Source of the DNA: Chryseobacterium sp. G0186
GTDB lineage: Bacteria; Bacteroidota; Bacteroidia; Flavobacteriales; Weeksellaceae
Length of the DNA stretch: 64,000 nt
NCBI RefSeq assembly: GCF_003815675.1
Contig: NZ_CP033918.1
Location: 3,534,001-3,598,000 of the forward strand
Direction: 5' to 3'
This document shows, piece by piece, positions 24,028 through 33,010 of this stretch (position 1 is the first letter of the stretch; every line of letters starts with the position of its first letter). Position numbers and translations under genes: made by a program. The notes below the pieces were generated by a model. That model was not told where the DNA came from and did not search any database. It saw only the letters and a list, made by a program, of their open reading frames with translations.

Positions 24028-27000
24028 ATGCAGTTAAAATCCATCAATGAAAAGTTCCTTCCCGATCTGATGCAGAAAGAATTCGGAAAGGAGATTTTTA
24101 CCCAGTTAGAAAACAATCAGCATATTGCCGTGAAAGGAAGTGCGGGGTCTTCAGTGTCAGTTTTTGTAGCTGAGCTTTTTTTGGTTCAGAAAAAACATAT
24201 TCTTTATCTGGTAGATGATAAGGAAGAGGCATTATATGCCAATACGGAAATGGAAGACCTGCTTGGAAAAGAAAAGGTACTGTATTTCCCGGCGACCCAT
24301 CTTGAACCTTATCAGGTGGAAAAGACACAGAATGCCAATCTGGTATTAAGAACAGAGGTTCTGAATAAGATCAACTCCGGAAGATCGCCGAAGGTTATTG
24401 TGGCGTATGCCGGAGCCTTATCCGAAAAAGTATTAAAAAAAGAAGATTTTAAAGCTATTTCTCATCATATAAAAGTAGGAGATCAGTTAGATTTTGATTT
24501 TATTGACGAGTTGCTTAACCATTATCATTTCCAGCAGACTGATTTTGTATCTGAACCCGGTGAATTTTCAGTGAGAGGAGGGATTGTAGATGTATTTTCC
24601 TATTCCTACGAAAAACCATACAGGATTACGTTCTTTGGGAATGAGGTTGAAAATATTAAAACATTTGATATTGAAACGCAGCTTTCAGTGGATAAGGTAA
24701 AAGATTTTCAATTGGTTTCCAATATGAATTTTTCTGTTGTGGGAAGCAGGGTTTCCTTATTGCAGCTTTTGCCTAAGGAAAGCTATGTAGTTTCTAAAAA
24801 TGGAATGGTGGGAATGCAGAAGATAAAAACATTCTACGAAAAATCCCTTGAAAAATATGATACCTTAAGTAAAGATATTGCCCATAGAACGCCACAAGAG
24901 CTTTTTATTTCCGATCAGGAGTTTTTATTTGATTATAAAAAATTTAAAACCGTTGATTTCGGAGGGATAACTATTGAAGGCTTAAAAGAGGTTACTGAAG
25001 TTAAAATGGAACAGCTTCCACAGCCTTCATTCCATAAAAACTTTGAACTTCTGATTGAAGATATTGAAGAAAAACAACAAGGAGGATATGATACCTGGAT
25101 TTCCTTTTCTACGGAGAAGCAGAAAGAGAGGCTGGAATCTATTTTTGAGGAACTTGAACATGAGCTTCCTTTTAAAAGCTTCAAGTCTGAGTTGCATGAG
25201 GGGTTTGTAGATAATGGACATAAGTTATTAGTATATACTGATCACCAGATTTTTGACCGTTATCAAAGATATAAGGCTAAAAATACCTTTGCAAAGTCTG
25301 AACAGCTTACCCTAAAGGATTTAATGTCCTTAAAGATTGGAGACTATATCGCTCACATCGATCATGGGATTGGAAAGTTTATGGGACTGGTAAAAGTAAA
25401 TAATGACGGCAAAATCCAGGAATGTTTTAAGCTGACGTATAAAAACGGAGACTTATTATATGTAAGCATTCACTCTCTGCATAAGATTTCAAAATATAAC
25501 GGACCTGATGGAAGGGAAATTGTGCTGAGCAAGTTAGGTTCACCAACATGGAAGAGCTTAAAGCAAAAAACAAAAGCCAAGGTAAAGCAGATCGCCTTTG
25601 ATCTTATTAGATTATACGCTGAAAGAAAAACAGCAAAGGGTTTTGCTTATACACCAGATTCGTATTTACAAAATGAGCTGGAGGCAAGCTTTATTTATGA
25701 AGATACTCCGGATCAGGAAAAAGCAACTGTTGATGTAAAAAGAGATATGGAAGCTGATACGGTGATGGATAGGCTGGTTTGTGGTGATGTAGGTTTCGGT
25801 AAAACAGAAGTTGCAATCCGCGCGGCCTTTAAAGCGGCAACAGACGGAAAGCAGGTGGCCATATTGGTGCCCACAACTATCTTGGCATTTCAGCACTACA
25901 GAAGTTTTAAGGAAAGACTTAAAGATTTTCCTGTAAATGTTGGCTATGTTAATAGATTCAGGACGGCTAAGCAAAAATCAGAGACACTGGATGATCTGAA
26001 AAACGGTAAAGTAGATATTATCATTGGGACCCATCAACTGGTAAGCAGTTCTGTCAAATTTAAAGACCTCGGTCTGTTAATCATTGATGAGGAACATAAA
26101 TTTGGGGTTTCGGTGAAAGATAAGCTAAAGACCCTGAAAAATAATGTAGATACCCTTACATTGACTGCGACGCCTATTCCCAGAACATTGCAGTTTTCAT
26201 TAATGGCAGCAAGAGACTTATCTGTAATCAAGACACCTCCGCCAAACAGACAGCCGGTAGATACCCAATTAATAGGATTCAATGAAGAAATACTTCGTGA
26301 TGCTGTTTCCTATGAGCTTCAAAGAGATGGACAGGTTTATTTTATCAATAACAGAATTGAAAACCTGAAGGATATTGCAGGGCTTATTCAGCGCTTGGTT
26401 CCGGATGCAAGAGTGATTACAGGACATGGGCAGATGGAAGGAAAGCAGTTGGAGAAAAATGTTCTCGATTTTATGGAGGGCAAATATGATGTGCTTGTCT
26501 CTACCACCATTGTGGAAAGTGGGGTGGATGTCCCGAATGCCAATACAATTTTCATCAATGATGCTCAAAGATTTGGAATGGCAGATCTCCATCAGATGAG
26601 AGGAAGAGTGGGACGTAGCAACAGAAAAGCTTTCTGTTATCTCATTACACCTCCTTACGATATGATGACGGCTGATGCCAGAAAACGTCTGGAAGCCATA
26701 GAGCAGTTTTCTGATTTGGGAAGTGGTTTCCAAATTGCAATGAAGGATCTTGAAATTCGTGGAGCTGGTGATTTGTTAGGAGCAGAACAAAGTGGGTTTA
26801 TTAATGAAATGGGCTTTGAAACCTATCAGAAACTAATGCAGGAGGCACTTGAGGAATTGAAAGATGATGTTGATTTTGAAAACCTATTTGAAAATGAAGA
26901 AGACCGACAGAAGCTTTTTAAATCTGTGAAAGATGTTAATATTGATACAGACCTGGAGCTGATGCTGCCGGATTTCTATATTTCCAACACTGAAGAAAGG

Positions 27001-27396
27001 CTCTTACTCTATCAGAAAATAGCTGACATTAATAATGAAAAGGATTTACACCAGTTTGAACTGGAATTGATTGACCGTTTTGGACCACTGCCTAAGGAAG
27101 CAATTAATTTGTTGAAAAGTGTTTCCCTGAAGTGGTTGGCAGCTGATATCGGTTTTGAGAAAATTGTTATGAAAAATGGAGTATTCTTAGGATATTTTCC
27201 AGGTAATCCTCAGGATAAATTTTACCAGACAGAGAGATTCAGGCATATCATTAATTATCTCACCAGAAATCCTGCAGAAGCTCAGCTTAAAGAGAAGTCC
27301 GGTAAAGAAGGAAATCAGCTCATGATGAGAAAAGAAAGAGTGAAAAATGTAGATGAGGTTAATATTTTACTAAAAGCTATTATTGAACATAATTAA
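24028..27396 (+). CDS. mfd: Transcription-repair coupling factor
   Basis: A DNA translocase that removes RNA polymerase stalled at lesions and recruits UvrA. 1122 residues from the ATG at 24028; an in-frame TTG at 23962 falls inside the -7 box and is rejected. Order: UvrB-like N-terminal module (YLVDDKEEALY, YFPATHLEPYQVEKTQN, FSVRGGIVDVFSY), CarD-like RNA-polymerase-interaction domain (IGDYIAHIDHGIGKFMGL), superfamily 2 motor with Walker A GFGKTE (Lys592), DEEH (687-690), TLTATPIPRTL, VSTTIVESGVDVPNANT and QMRGRVGRSNRKAFCYL, then the C-terminal TRCF domain (LMLPDFYISNTEERLLLYQK). Length and motifs are normal. It stands alone with its own terminator. Confidence 0.97.
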   Translation: MQLKSINEKFLPDLMQKEFGKEIFTQLENNQHIAVKGSAGSSVSVFVAELFLVQKKHILYLVDDKEEALYANTEMEDLLGKEKVLYFPATHLEPYQVEKTQNANLVLRTEVLNKINSGRSPKVIVAYAGALSEKVLKKEDFKAISHHIKVGDQLDFDFIDELLNHYHFQQTDFVSEPGEFSVRGGIVDVFSYSYEKPYRITFFGNEVENIKTFDIETQLSVDKVKDFQLVSNMNFSVVGSRVSLLQLLPKESYVVSKNGMVGMQKIKTFYEKSLEKYDTLSKDIAHRTPQELFISDQEFLFDYKKFKTVDFGGITIEGLKEVTEVKMEQLPQPSFHKNFELLIEDIEEKQQGGYDTWISFSTEKQKERLESIFEELEHELPFKSFKSELHEGFVDNGHKLLVYTDHQIFDRYQRYKAKNTFAKSEQLTLKDLMSLKIGDYIAHIDHGIGKFMGLVKVNNDGKIQECFKLTYKNGDLLYVSIHSLHKISKYNGPDGREIVLSKLGSPTWKSLKQKTKAKVKQIAFDLIRLYAERKTAKGFAYTPDSYLQNELEASFIYEDTPDQEKATVDVKRDMEADTVMDRLVCGDVGFGKTEVAIRAAFKAATDGKQVAILVPTTILAFQHYRSFKERLKDFPVNVGYVNRFRTAKQKSETLDDLKNGKVDIIIGTHQLVSSSVKFKDLGLLIIDEEHKFGVSVKDKLKTLKNNVDTLTLTATPIPRTLQFSLMAARDLSVIKTPPPNRQPVDTQLIGFNEEILRDAVSYELQRDGQVYFINNRIENLKDIAGLIQRLVPDARVITGHGQMEGKQLEKNVLDFMEGKYDVLVSTTIVESGVDVPNANTIFINDAQRFGMADLHQMRGRVGRSNRKAFCYLITPPYDMMTADARKRLEAIEQFSDLGSGFQIAMKDLEIRGAGDLLGAEQSGFINEMGFETYQKLMQEALEELKDDVDFENLFENEEDRQKLFKSVKDVNIDTDLELMLPDFYISNTEERLLLYQKIADINNEKDLHQFELELIDRFGPLPKEAINLLKSVSLKWLAADIGFEKIVMKNGVFLGYFPGNPQDKFYQTERFRHIINYLTRNPAEAQLKEKSGKEGNQLMMRKERVKNVDEVNILLKAIIEHN

Positions 27397-27438
27397 TCTT
27401 TAATTCTTATTAATTGTAAACTTTTCCGTAAAAAATAA

Positions 27439-27472
27439 AAAACATATAAAAATTTAAGTTTTTATATGTTTT
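27439..27472 (+). terminator. Terminator of mfd
   Basis: A 14-bp stem (AAAACATATAAAAA / TTTTTATATGTTTT) with a 6-nt loop followed by TTTTTG. AT-rich but long. Confidence 0.7.
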
Positions 27473-27746
27473 TTTGTGATTATTATCAGGTTTTTATTTG
27501 GGAATATTCATTCAGAAGAGAATTAACCCCTTTTGTAGAGGGTGAAAATCACTTTTTAATGATAAAAAATACTCTCTAATCGACGGTACAGAAAGGGTTT
27601 GGGATGTTGAGTCTTTTAAATGTGATGTGAAAAGTAGAGTTATGTAGAAATAATTCTACTTTTATGTGTGATTAATTCTATCTCGTAATGTGTTTATTTC
27701 TATAGGTTTAAGTGTATGTAACTGGAATTTTATGGACTTCAATTTG

Positions 27747-27754
27747 TACCTTTG
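27747..27754 (+). promoter_or_regulatory. -7 box of the VGIGT-type operon
   Basis: TACCTTTG, 11 nt before the ATG at 27766, identical to the mfd -7 box. Confidence 0.5.
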
Positions 27755-27765
27755 CAGTCCTTATT

Positions 27766-28590
27766 ATGAAAAAAATTATATATTGTTGCGTTGCTGGACT
27801 TCTTTCTTTCTACGCCAACGCACAGGTGGGAATCGGTACTGATAAACCAAAGTCAATGCTCGATGTGAATGGAAAAACCACCTTAAGAAAAGAGCTTAGA
27901 GTCGGCGGGACTTCAGATCAGGTAGGAAATGCCGGGCTGAACGGACAGGTCTTAGTTTCTCAGGGAGAAAACAAGCCTCCTGTTTGGAAATCGCTGAATG
28001 TATCCTTTATGGAAGAGGGACAGTATAAGTTGATCAATTCATACTTGTCGTCAGATCAAACGGGTATTACCAATCTTTCTGACGGGGTCGGAGGTGATAA
28101 TGTCTACACTAATAGCGTAGGAGATGATATTACAGATGCTTCTAAAGGAAAATGGACAACCATTACAGGCCTTAACAATACTTTTACAATCAAGAATGGA
28201 AAAAACAGACTTACCTATCAGTTTCAAACAGGAATTGAAATGAGAGCGCCTGTATCTACCACTTCACAAAATGTAAGATTTGCCTGTGGTGTTTTCAGAA
28301 ATGGTAAGCTGGTTGCTGTACGTCCTGACAGAATTGAGAGTAACAATAATGCTGCAAAAAATGGTCTTCAGGATTATATTTTCACCCTTAATTACACAGA
28401 ACTTGATGTGCCTGTAGGAACACACAAAATTGAAATCGGTTGCAGGAAAATTACGTCCTCAAATTCTGGTTCTCAATTTACCATTGGAAGTAATGTTCAA
28501 ACCTCCAATGGACAATCCAATGGATTTACCTTGGAGTCTACCATGAAGATGGATGTCATTGAGTTTGTAAGTTATAAAACTAATAATTAA
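27766..28590 (+). CDS. Secreted VGIGT-motif protein, tandem paralog 1
   Basis: A 274-residue exported protein. Signal peptide MKKIIYCCVAGLLSFYANA; the mature end is AQVGIGTDKPKSMLDVNGK, a motif frequent at the N terminus of flavobacterial surface proteins and resembling fibre-type proteins. RKELRVGGTSDQVGNAG, a linker (LLVSQGE-type, PPVWKSLNV) and a C-terminal ~180-residue beta-rich domain (RLTYQFQTGIEM, FACGVFRNGKLVAVR, VGTHKIEIGCRKI) follow. The C-terminal pattern suggests a jelly-roll such as C1q/TNF-like modules, by look only. First gene of a three-gene tandem set. I placed the start at the signal peptide; an in-frame TTG/ATG upstream lies beyond the -7 box. Function unknown. Confidence 0.85.
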   Translation: MKKIIYCCVAGLLSFYANAQVGIGTDKPKSMLDVNGKTTLRKELRVGGTSDQVGNAGLNGQVLVSQGENKPPVWKSLNVSFMEEGQYKLINSYLSSDQTGITNLSDGVGGDNVYTNSVGDDITDASKGKWTTITGLNNTFTIKNGKNRLTYQFQTGIEMRAPVSTTSQNVRFACGVFRNGKLVAVRPDRIESNNNAAKNGLQDYIFTLNYTELDVPVGTHKIEIGCRKITSSNSGSQFTIGSNVQTSNGQSNGFTLESTMKMDVIEFVSYKTNN

Positions 28591-28593
28591 GTG

Positions 28594-29418
28594 ATGAAAA
28601 AAATAATATCGACCCTATTTCTTACTTTAGGATTGCTGTTATCAGCACAAGTGGGAATCAATACAGACTCTCCAAAAGCAAAAATAGATGTAAACGGAGA
28701 TCTTAACCTAAGACAAAAAATTGCTGTTCTGAATACTGCGGATAATAGCCTTTCTCAAGGAAATAATGATCAGTTATTGGTTTCTCAGGGTGAGGGGTAT
28801 CCTCCTGTATGGAAAGCACTTCGTATTCCTGAATATGAACCTAATAAATTCTATTTGATCTTCAATAACTCTTTTTCAGATAAAGTGGGGATTACATTTC
28901 AATCGAATGAAGAGGCAAGCTTTCCAAGCTCCAGGGCTGTAGCATTTGTAAAGGGTGCTGAGTTTAGCAGTCTTAAAGGATTTAGAAAAATAGAAGGATT
29001 GTCACAGGTAATTAAAGTATTCAGTACAGAGAGCAAGGCTTATTTTCAGTTTGAAACGGTAGTTCAGGCTGACTTTTCTACCCTTGCGGCCAACAGCTAT
29101 GATACTTCCATAGATTATGCATGTGGTATTTTTGTGGATGATAAGCTCATTAACCTGAGACAGAGGAATTTAAAAGCAATTAACTCTTCTTTCCCTTTCC
29201 TTACCCATAACCAAATCGGTATTGTAGAGAACCTTTCCAAGGGAAGTCATATGGTAAGTGTGGCATGTTCAAGGCTGGCTTCATTTGGAGAAAGCAATAG
29301 AAAGTTATCCATCGGAACGAATACCAATACCAATATCAATGATTTCATTGCTCAGTCATCCCTAAAGGTGGATGTATATGAGGTTCCGCAAGTATTTAAT
29401 CCGATAATAATAAATTAA
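28594..29418 (+). CDS. Secreted VGIGT-motif protein, tandem paralog 2
   Basis: A 274-residue paralog of the gene before it. Signal peptide MKKIISTLFLTLGLLLS, then AQVGINTDSPKAKIDVNGDL, RQKIAVLNTADNS, DQLLVSQGEGYPPVWKALRI, and a C-terminal beta-rich domain (AYFQFETVVQADF, YACGIFVDDKLINLR, GSHMVSVACSRLASFG, KLSIGTNTNTN). The ATG is only 3 nt after the previous stop (a GTG precedes it), so the genes are translationally close. The conserved FACG(I/V)F..D.L core across the three proteins points to one fold with variable loops. Function unknown. Confidence 0.85.
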   Translation: MKKIISTLFLTLGLLLSAQVGINTDSPKAKIDVNGDLNLRQKIAVLNTADNSLSQGNNDQLLVSQGEGYPPVWKALRIPEYEPNKFYLIFNNSFSDKVGITFQSNEEASFPSSRAVAFVKGAEFSSLKGFRKIEGLSQVIKVFSTESKAYFQFETVVQADFSTLAANSYDTSIDYACGIFVDDKLINLRQRNLKAINSSFPFLTHNQIGIVENLSKGSHMVSVACSRLASFGESNRKLSIGTNTNTNINDFIAQSSLKVDVYEVPQVFNPIIIN

Positions 29419-29427
29419 AAACCAACT

Positions 29428-30162
29428 ATGAAAAAAATATTTTTTGTTCAATTTTTATTATTGATCGGATTTAGCAGTGCCCAGGTGGGAATTAATACTG
29501 CTAAACCTGTTAATATGCTTGATATTAACGGAGATGTAAATGTTAGAAAAGAATTAAGAACAGGTGGGACCAATCTTTTAAAAGGATCGGCAGGTGTAGC
29601 AGGAGATATTTTTCACAATAATTCTGATCTGTCCGCTAATGACTGGAAAGCTATTAAAATTGCTGATAAACAAGGGAGTATGTCTTTGTTTTCCATTAAT
29701 ACTGTGGCAGATAAAACAGGAGTTTCTTTCTCCGGAGGAAATGGACAAGCTGTTCCTTATAACGAGGGGGCATCTATCAACGGATGGTCTGTAATCCCGT
29801 CGACTTCAGATGTTTTTTCCATTACCAATAATAGTAATAAAGTAACGTTCTCTTTTCAAACTACAGTGCAGAAAACGGGAACAAACTCTACGAGTTTCGC
29901 GTGTGGAGTTTTTGTAGATGATGCCCTGAAAGCGGTAAGAACAGATGTATTGCTGGGAGAAACGGGTGCTTATAAAATTTTTAATCTTAATGCTACATTA
30001 GAAAATCTTCAACCAAAAAATCAATATCAGGTTAAAGTTGCCTGCATAAAGAGAACAATCGGATCTGCAACACTTGGGGTAGGAAGAGCTGTTAACACAA
30101 CCTTTCTAAATAGTGATATGGCACAGTCTGTTTTGACAACATCCGTATTGCAGCCTTATTAA
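29428..30162 (+). CDS. Secreted VGIGT-motif protein, tandem paralog 3
   Basis: A 244-residue paralog. Signal peptide MKKIFFVQFLLLIGFSS, mature start AQVGINTAKPVNMLDINGDV, then RKELRTGGTNLLKGSAG, which is closer to paralog 1 than 2. The C-terminal domain is shorter (KVTFSFQTTVQKTG, FACGVFVDDALKAVRTD, YQVKVACIKRTIG, LGVGRAVNT). It follows paralog 2 by 9 nt and is closed by a terminator, so the three form one operon. Function unknown. Confidence 0.85.
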   Translation: MKKIFFVQFLLLIGFSSAQVGINTAKPVNMLDINGDVNVRKELRTGGTNLLKGSAGVAGDIFHNNSDLSANDWKAIKIADKQGSMSLFSINTVADKTGVSFSGGNGQAVPYNEGASINGWSVIPSTSDVFSITNNSNKVTFSFQTTVQKTGTNSTSFACGVFVDDALKAVRTDVLLGETGAYKIFNLNATLENLQPKNQYQVKVACIKRTIGSATLGVGRAVNTTFLNSDMAQSVLTTSVLQPY

Positions 30163-30187
30163 TTTTAGTACTCAGATAATAATTAAG

Positions 30188-30220
30188 AATCTAAAAACGT
30201 TATGTTTTTAGATTTTTTTT
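30188..30220 (+). terminator. Terminator of the VGIGT-type operon
   Basis: An 11-bp stem (AATCTAAAAAC / GTTTTTAGATT), 5-nt loop, then a run of T, 25 bases past the last stop. Confidence 0.85.
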
Positions 30221-30285
30221 ATTTATTGCTGATTTTTTTTGTGAATATGTTGAGATAAAGTACTCTGTTTTAGCGAAAATTGAAT

Positions 30286-30293
30286 TATATTTG
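30286..30293 (+). promoter_or_regulatory. -7 box of the first of two paralogous lipoprotein genes
   Basis: TATATTTG, 19 nt before the ATG at 30313. Confidence 0.5.
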
Positions 30294-30312
30294 GGCGAGT
30301 AAAAATTTTTTT

Positions 30313-31197
30313 ATGGTAAAAAACTATTTTCTTAAAATGTGTGCCGGTATTGCCCTTTTTAGCTTACTGGCTTCATGTAATACAACACAGGATCCTACAG
30401 AATCCGTTCCGAACCCTAATGATGGACCTGCAACTCCAAAAGTTCTTTCCAAGGTGACCATGGATACGAATCTTTATGAAGAATATACGTCAACCAATAC
30501 AGGAGTCTTACAACAGGTTGTCTATAAGGATGAAAAAACAACCAATGCTTATTATACAGGCGTATTGACGTACACAAACGACAGCAGTGACAATAGTAAA
30601 AAAAATATTACTAAAGTTAAGTTCACAAGTTCTGCATCAGCAAGTCTTGCTTATAGTTTTGATATTGTGCCGGGTGAAAAAGGAAAAATCACTACAGCAT
30701 CATGTATAGGAACAGCAGCAACTCCCGGGCTTTCTTATGTAAGCGATTATGCCTTTACTTATGATGCAACAGACAAGATTACTAAAATCCTGGAGAAAAG
30801 AAAAGAGGGAGGAATAAGCGCATATAATAAGTTCATAGAATATACTTTTGTCTATGCCGGAGATAACATCTTCCAGGCAATTTGCACAAAAGGAATTCTG
30901 GATATTACAGGCACCCCTGAAATGACAACAGCAGTGACTACAAAGTATAGTTTTCAAAACTATGATACGAAGAAAAGTCCGTTTTCTATGCTTCCCAAAA
31001 ACTACTTTATCATGAGAAGCTTAGTGGATCCTTCCAATTTCTATAAACTGTCTCCGAATAATCCTACATCCATGTATTTTGATATGCCACCTCCGGCGAC
31101 GTCTATCAATACAGGGCAGAGTTATTCCTATGATAATCAAGGGTATCCTTTGACAGAGAAAAATCAAAAAATTACATTTACTTATAAAAATTTATAA
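30313..31197 (+). CDS. Surface lipoprotein, paralog A
   Basis: A 294-residue lipoprotein: signal MVKNYFLKMCAGIALFSLLASC (lipobox LASC, Cys22), a tether (NTTQDPTESVPNPNDG), then a beta-rich domain of repeating short strands (LQQVVYKDEKTTNAYYTGV, ITKVKFTSSASASLAYS, YDATDKITKILEKRKE, YSYDNQGYPLTEKNQKITFTY). This ladder of Y.Y...G.I..I units resembles DUF4595-like Bacteroidota lipoproteins and YD-repeat-like strands. The next gene is a paralog. I chose the ATG at 30313, where the signal peptide begins; an upstream in-frame TTG overlaps the promoter region. Function unknown. Confidence 0.82.
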   Translation: MVKNYFLKMCAGIALFSLLASCNTTQDPTESVPNPNDGPATPKVLSKVTMDTNLYEEYTSTNTGVLQQVVYKDEKTTNAYYTGVLTYTNDSSDNSKKNITKVKFTSSASASLAYSFDIVPGEKGKITTASCIGTAATPGLSYVSDYAFTYDATDKITKILEKRKEGGISAYNKFIEYTFVYAGDNIFQAICTKGILDITGTPEMTTAVTTKYSFQNYDTKKSPFSMLPKNYFIMRSLVDPSNFYKLSPNNPTSMYFDMPPPATSINTGQSYSYDNQGYPLTEKNQKITFTYKNL

Positions 31198-31262
31198 GGA
31201 CGTAATAATTGTTAATCTTATTAGAATATAAATAATAATATAATTTTTATTCAAAAAAAAAT

Positions 31263-31270
31263 TATATTTG
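31263..31270 (+). promoter_or_regulatory. -7 box of the second paralogous lipoprotein gene
   Basis: TATATTTG, 25 nt before the ATG at 31296; identical to the box of the paralog upstream. Confidence 0.5.
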
Positions 31271-31295
31271 TGAAAAAATAATCAATTACCTGGAA

Positions 31296-32216
31296 ATGAA
31301 ACAAATTTTCTATTTTATCTTATTAATTGCAGGCTTTTCTTCAATACATTCCTGCAAAAATTTATTGGATGAAGACGGGAATCCTTTATTGGATTTGAAT
31401 AATACAGGAGGCTTAAATGGGCCTAGAGCATTATATAGAGAAATTACAGCTAAGGACACCCTTGCAGAATATCATTATAGCGGACTTCTTGTTACCAAAG
31501 TGATTACAGACAGTGCATCTATTACAGATATCATGTACAGTGGTGATAAAATAAGTCAGATTACCTTTAATGGTTTTCTGGATCTTGATGGAAACGGAAA
31601 AATTGATAAGGACAGTGTATCCTATACTCAATTGTTTAATTATGGAAACAATAGTAAGCTACAAACGATCTCTGAGAACCGTTCTATTTTCAGAAGAGCA
31701 GCACCAGTTCCGCCATCCACAGTGCCTGGTCCTCAAACATTGCTAAGCAAAGAAAAATCTCTTTATAGAATTGTATTTAATCCTGCAACTGCAAAACTGG
31801 ATTCTATCAATATGGAGAACGGGGTAGAGGTTACCGGAACTCAGTTTGTATTTACCAATTACTCAAAGACAGCTTATTCCTATGTAGGAGATAATGTGTC
31901 TAAAGTGATCAGACATTATGGACTTAAAAACAATGCGCCTAACAAAAAAATCAGTTATGATTACTCTGCGTATGATGATCAGATCAGTCCGTTCACACTA
32001 TTGCCACAGGCCTATAAAATTTCAAGATTATTATCTACCATAAGCAATGATAAAGAAAGTCTTATCCTTTCTCCAAATAACCCGAAAAGATGGACTGTAA
32101 CAGATCTTACCGTACCTATTCCTTCTCCGGTTGTAAAGAGTACCAATTATGTTTATGATATACAGACGTACATGACAAAAGGATATGGCGTTAACTATAT
32201 CTACAAACCACAATAG
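31296..32216 (+). CDS. Surface lipoprotein, paralog B
   Basis: A 306-residue lipoprotein with signal MKQIFYFILLIAGFSSIHSC (lipobox IHSC, Cys20) and an acidic start (KNLLDEDGNPLLDLN). The body has the same strand ladder as paralog A: AEYHYSGLLVTKVITD, ISQITFNGFLDLDGNG, YSYVGDNVSKVIRHYGL, and a shared segment with SPFTLLPQAYKISRLLS and LSPNNPKRW (paralog A: SPFSMLPKNYFIMRSLV, LSPNNPTSM). It has its own -7 box and lies upstream of pth, separated by a terminator. Function unknown; a surface-exposed location is inferred from the acidic residues after the Cys. Confidence 0.82.
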   Translation: MKQIFYFILLIAGFSSIHSCKNLLDEDGNPLLDLNNTGGLNGPRALYREITAKDTLAEYHYSGLLVTKVITDSASITDIMYSGDKISQITFNGFLDLDGNGKIDKDSVSYTQLFNYGNNSKLQTISENRSIFRRAAPVPPSTVPGPQTLLSKEKSLYRIVFNPATAKLDSINMENGVEVTGTQFVFTNYSKTAYSYVGDNVSKVIRHYGLKNNAPNKKISYDYSAYDDQISPFTLLPQAYKISRLLSTISNDKESLILSPNNPKRWTVTDLTVPIPSPVVKSTNYVYDIQTYMTKGYGVNYIYKPQ

Positions 32217-32237
32217 AATAAATTTTTTACAATATTT

Positions 32238-32264
32238 AAACTCAATCTTCCTAAGGTTGAGTTT
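32238..32264 (+). terminator. Terminator of lipoprotein gene B
   Basis: A 12-bp stem (AAACTCAATCTT / AAGGTTGAGTTT, one U-G pair) with a 3-nt loop, followed by TTT and AT-rich DNA. Its right arm overlaps the -33 region of the pth promoter. Confidence 0.8.
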
Positions 32265-32288
32265 TTTATTTTTTATCCCTTAATTTTG
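32257..32288 (+). promoter_or_regulatory. Promoter of pth
   Basis: TTG at 32257-32259, a 21-nt spacer and TAATTTTG at 32281-32288; the ATG follows 13 nt later. Confidence 0.55.
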
Positions 32289-32301
32289 CAAAAAATTTCT
32301 G

Positions 32302-32865
32302 ATGAAATATTTAATAGTTGGGCTGGGTAATAAAGGCTCAGAATATGAAAATACACGACACAATATAGGATTCAAAGTTGCCGAAAAAATAGCTGAAAAG
32401 CTTGAAGTATCATTCAATACCGCCAACTTCGGCTGGATGGCAGAGGGGAAATACAAAGGCCGAAAAGTTTTTGTCCTTAAACCGGATACTTATATGAATC
32501 TTTCCGGAAATGCAGTGAGATACTGGATGCAGAAAGAAAATATTCCCTTGGAGAATGTTTTGATTGTAACGGATGATCTTGCGCTTCCTTTTGGAACATT
32601 GAGAATGAAGGGAAAAGGTTCCGATGCAGGCCACAACGGACTGAAAAATATCAATGAAGTTCTGCAGACTCAAAATTATGCAAGACTCCGCTTTGGAATC
32701 TCCGCAGACTTTTCTACAGGACGTCAGGTAGATTACGTATTGGGAACCTGGAATGAAGAGGAATCTGAAAAACTTGCTGAGAGAATTGAAACATTTTCCA
32801 GAGCCAGTCTTTCCTTTGTATTTGCCGGAATCAGCAATACAATGTCCGCTTTTAATGGGAAATAA
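32302..32865 (+). CDS. pth: Peptidyl-tRNA hydrolase
   Basis: Releases tRNA from prematurely dropped peptidyl-tRNA. 187 residues, normal length. Motifs: [21 protein letters not shown] (2-22, with catalytic His at TRHNIG), [45 protein letters not shown] (conserved Asp and GHNGL) and the C-terminal YVLGTW. It is transcribed alone between a leading promoter and a strong terminator. Confidence 0.97.
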   Translation: MKYLIVGLGNKGSEYENTRHNIGFKVAEKIAEKLEVSFNTANFGWMAEGKYKGRKVFVLKPDTYMNLSGNAVRYWMQKENIPLENVLIVTDDLALPFGTLRMKGKGSDAGHNGLKNINEVLQTQNYARLRFGISADFSTGRQVDYVLGTWNEEESEKLAERIETFSRASLSFVFAGISNTMSAFNGK

Positions 32866-32885
32866 GTTAGATAGTAAATAAAAGT

Positions 32886-32913
32886 AAAGGCCATCGGATT
32901 CCCGATGGCCTTT
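32886..32913 (+). terminator. Bidirectional terminator between pth and the carbonic anhydrase operon
   Basis: A 12-bp GC-rich stem (AAAGGCCATCGG / CCGATGGCCTTT) with a 4-nt loop and T runs on both strands. It sits between converging pth and the minus-strand operon ending at 33011. Confidence 0.9.
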
Positions 32914-33010
32914 TGATGTGCTTTAAAAATTAATTTCCAATCAATTTATCTGAGCGAAAGATGCTCTATTTATTTTTGTAACTAGCTGAAATATAAAAAA
33001 TGCTGGGGTC

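Larger units (their letters stand above)
27397..27765. other. Gap between mfd and the VGIGT-type secreted paralogs
   Basis: 369 bases. It holds the mfd terminator (27439-27472) and the promoter of the next gene (27747-27754). The ~270 bases between are AT-rich with no frame or hairpin I can support. Confidence 0.6.

Noticed and set aside
26269..26733. A 154-codon minus-strand frame inside mfd
   Set aside because: Antisense to conserved helicase motifs; the product has no recognisable domain.
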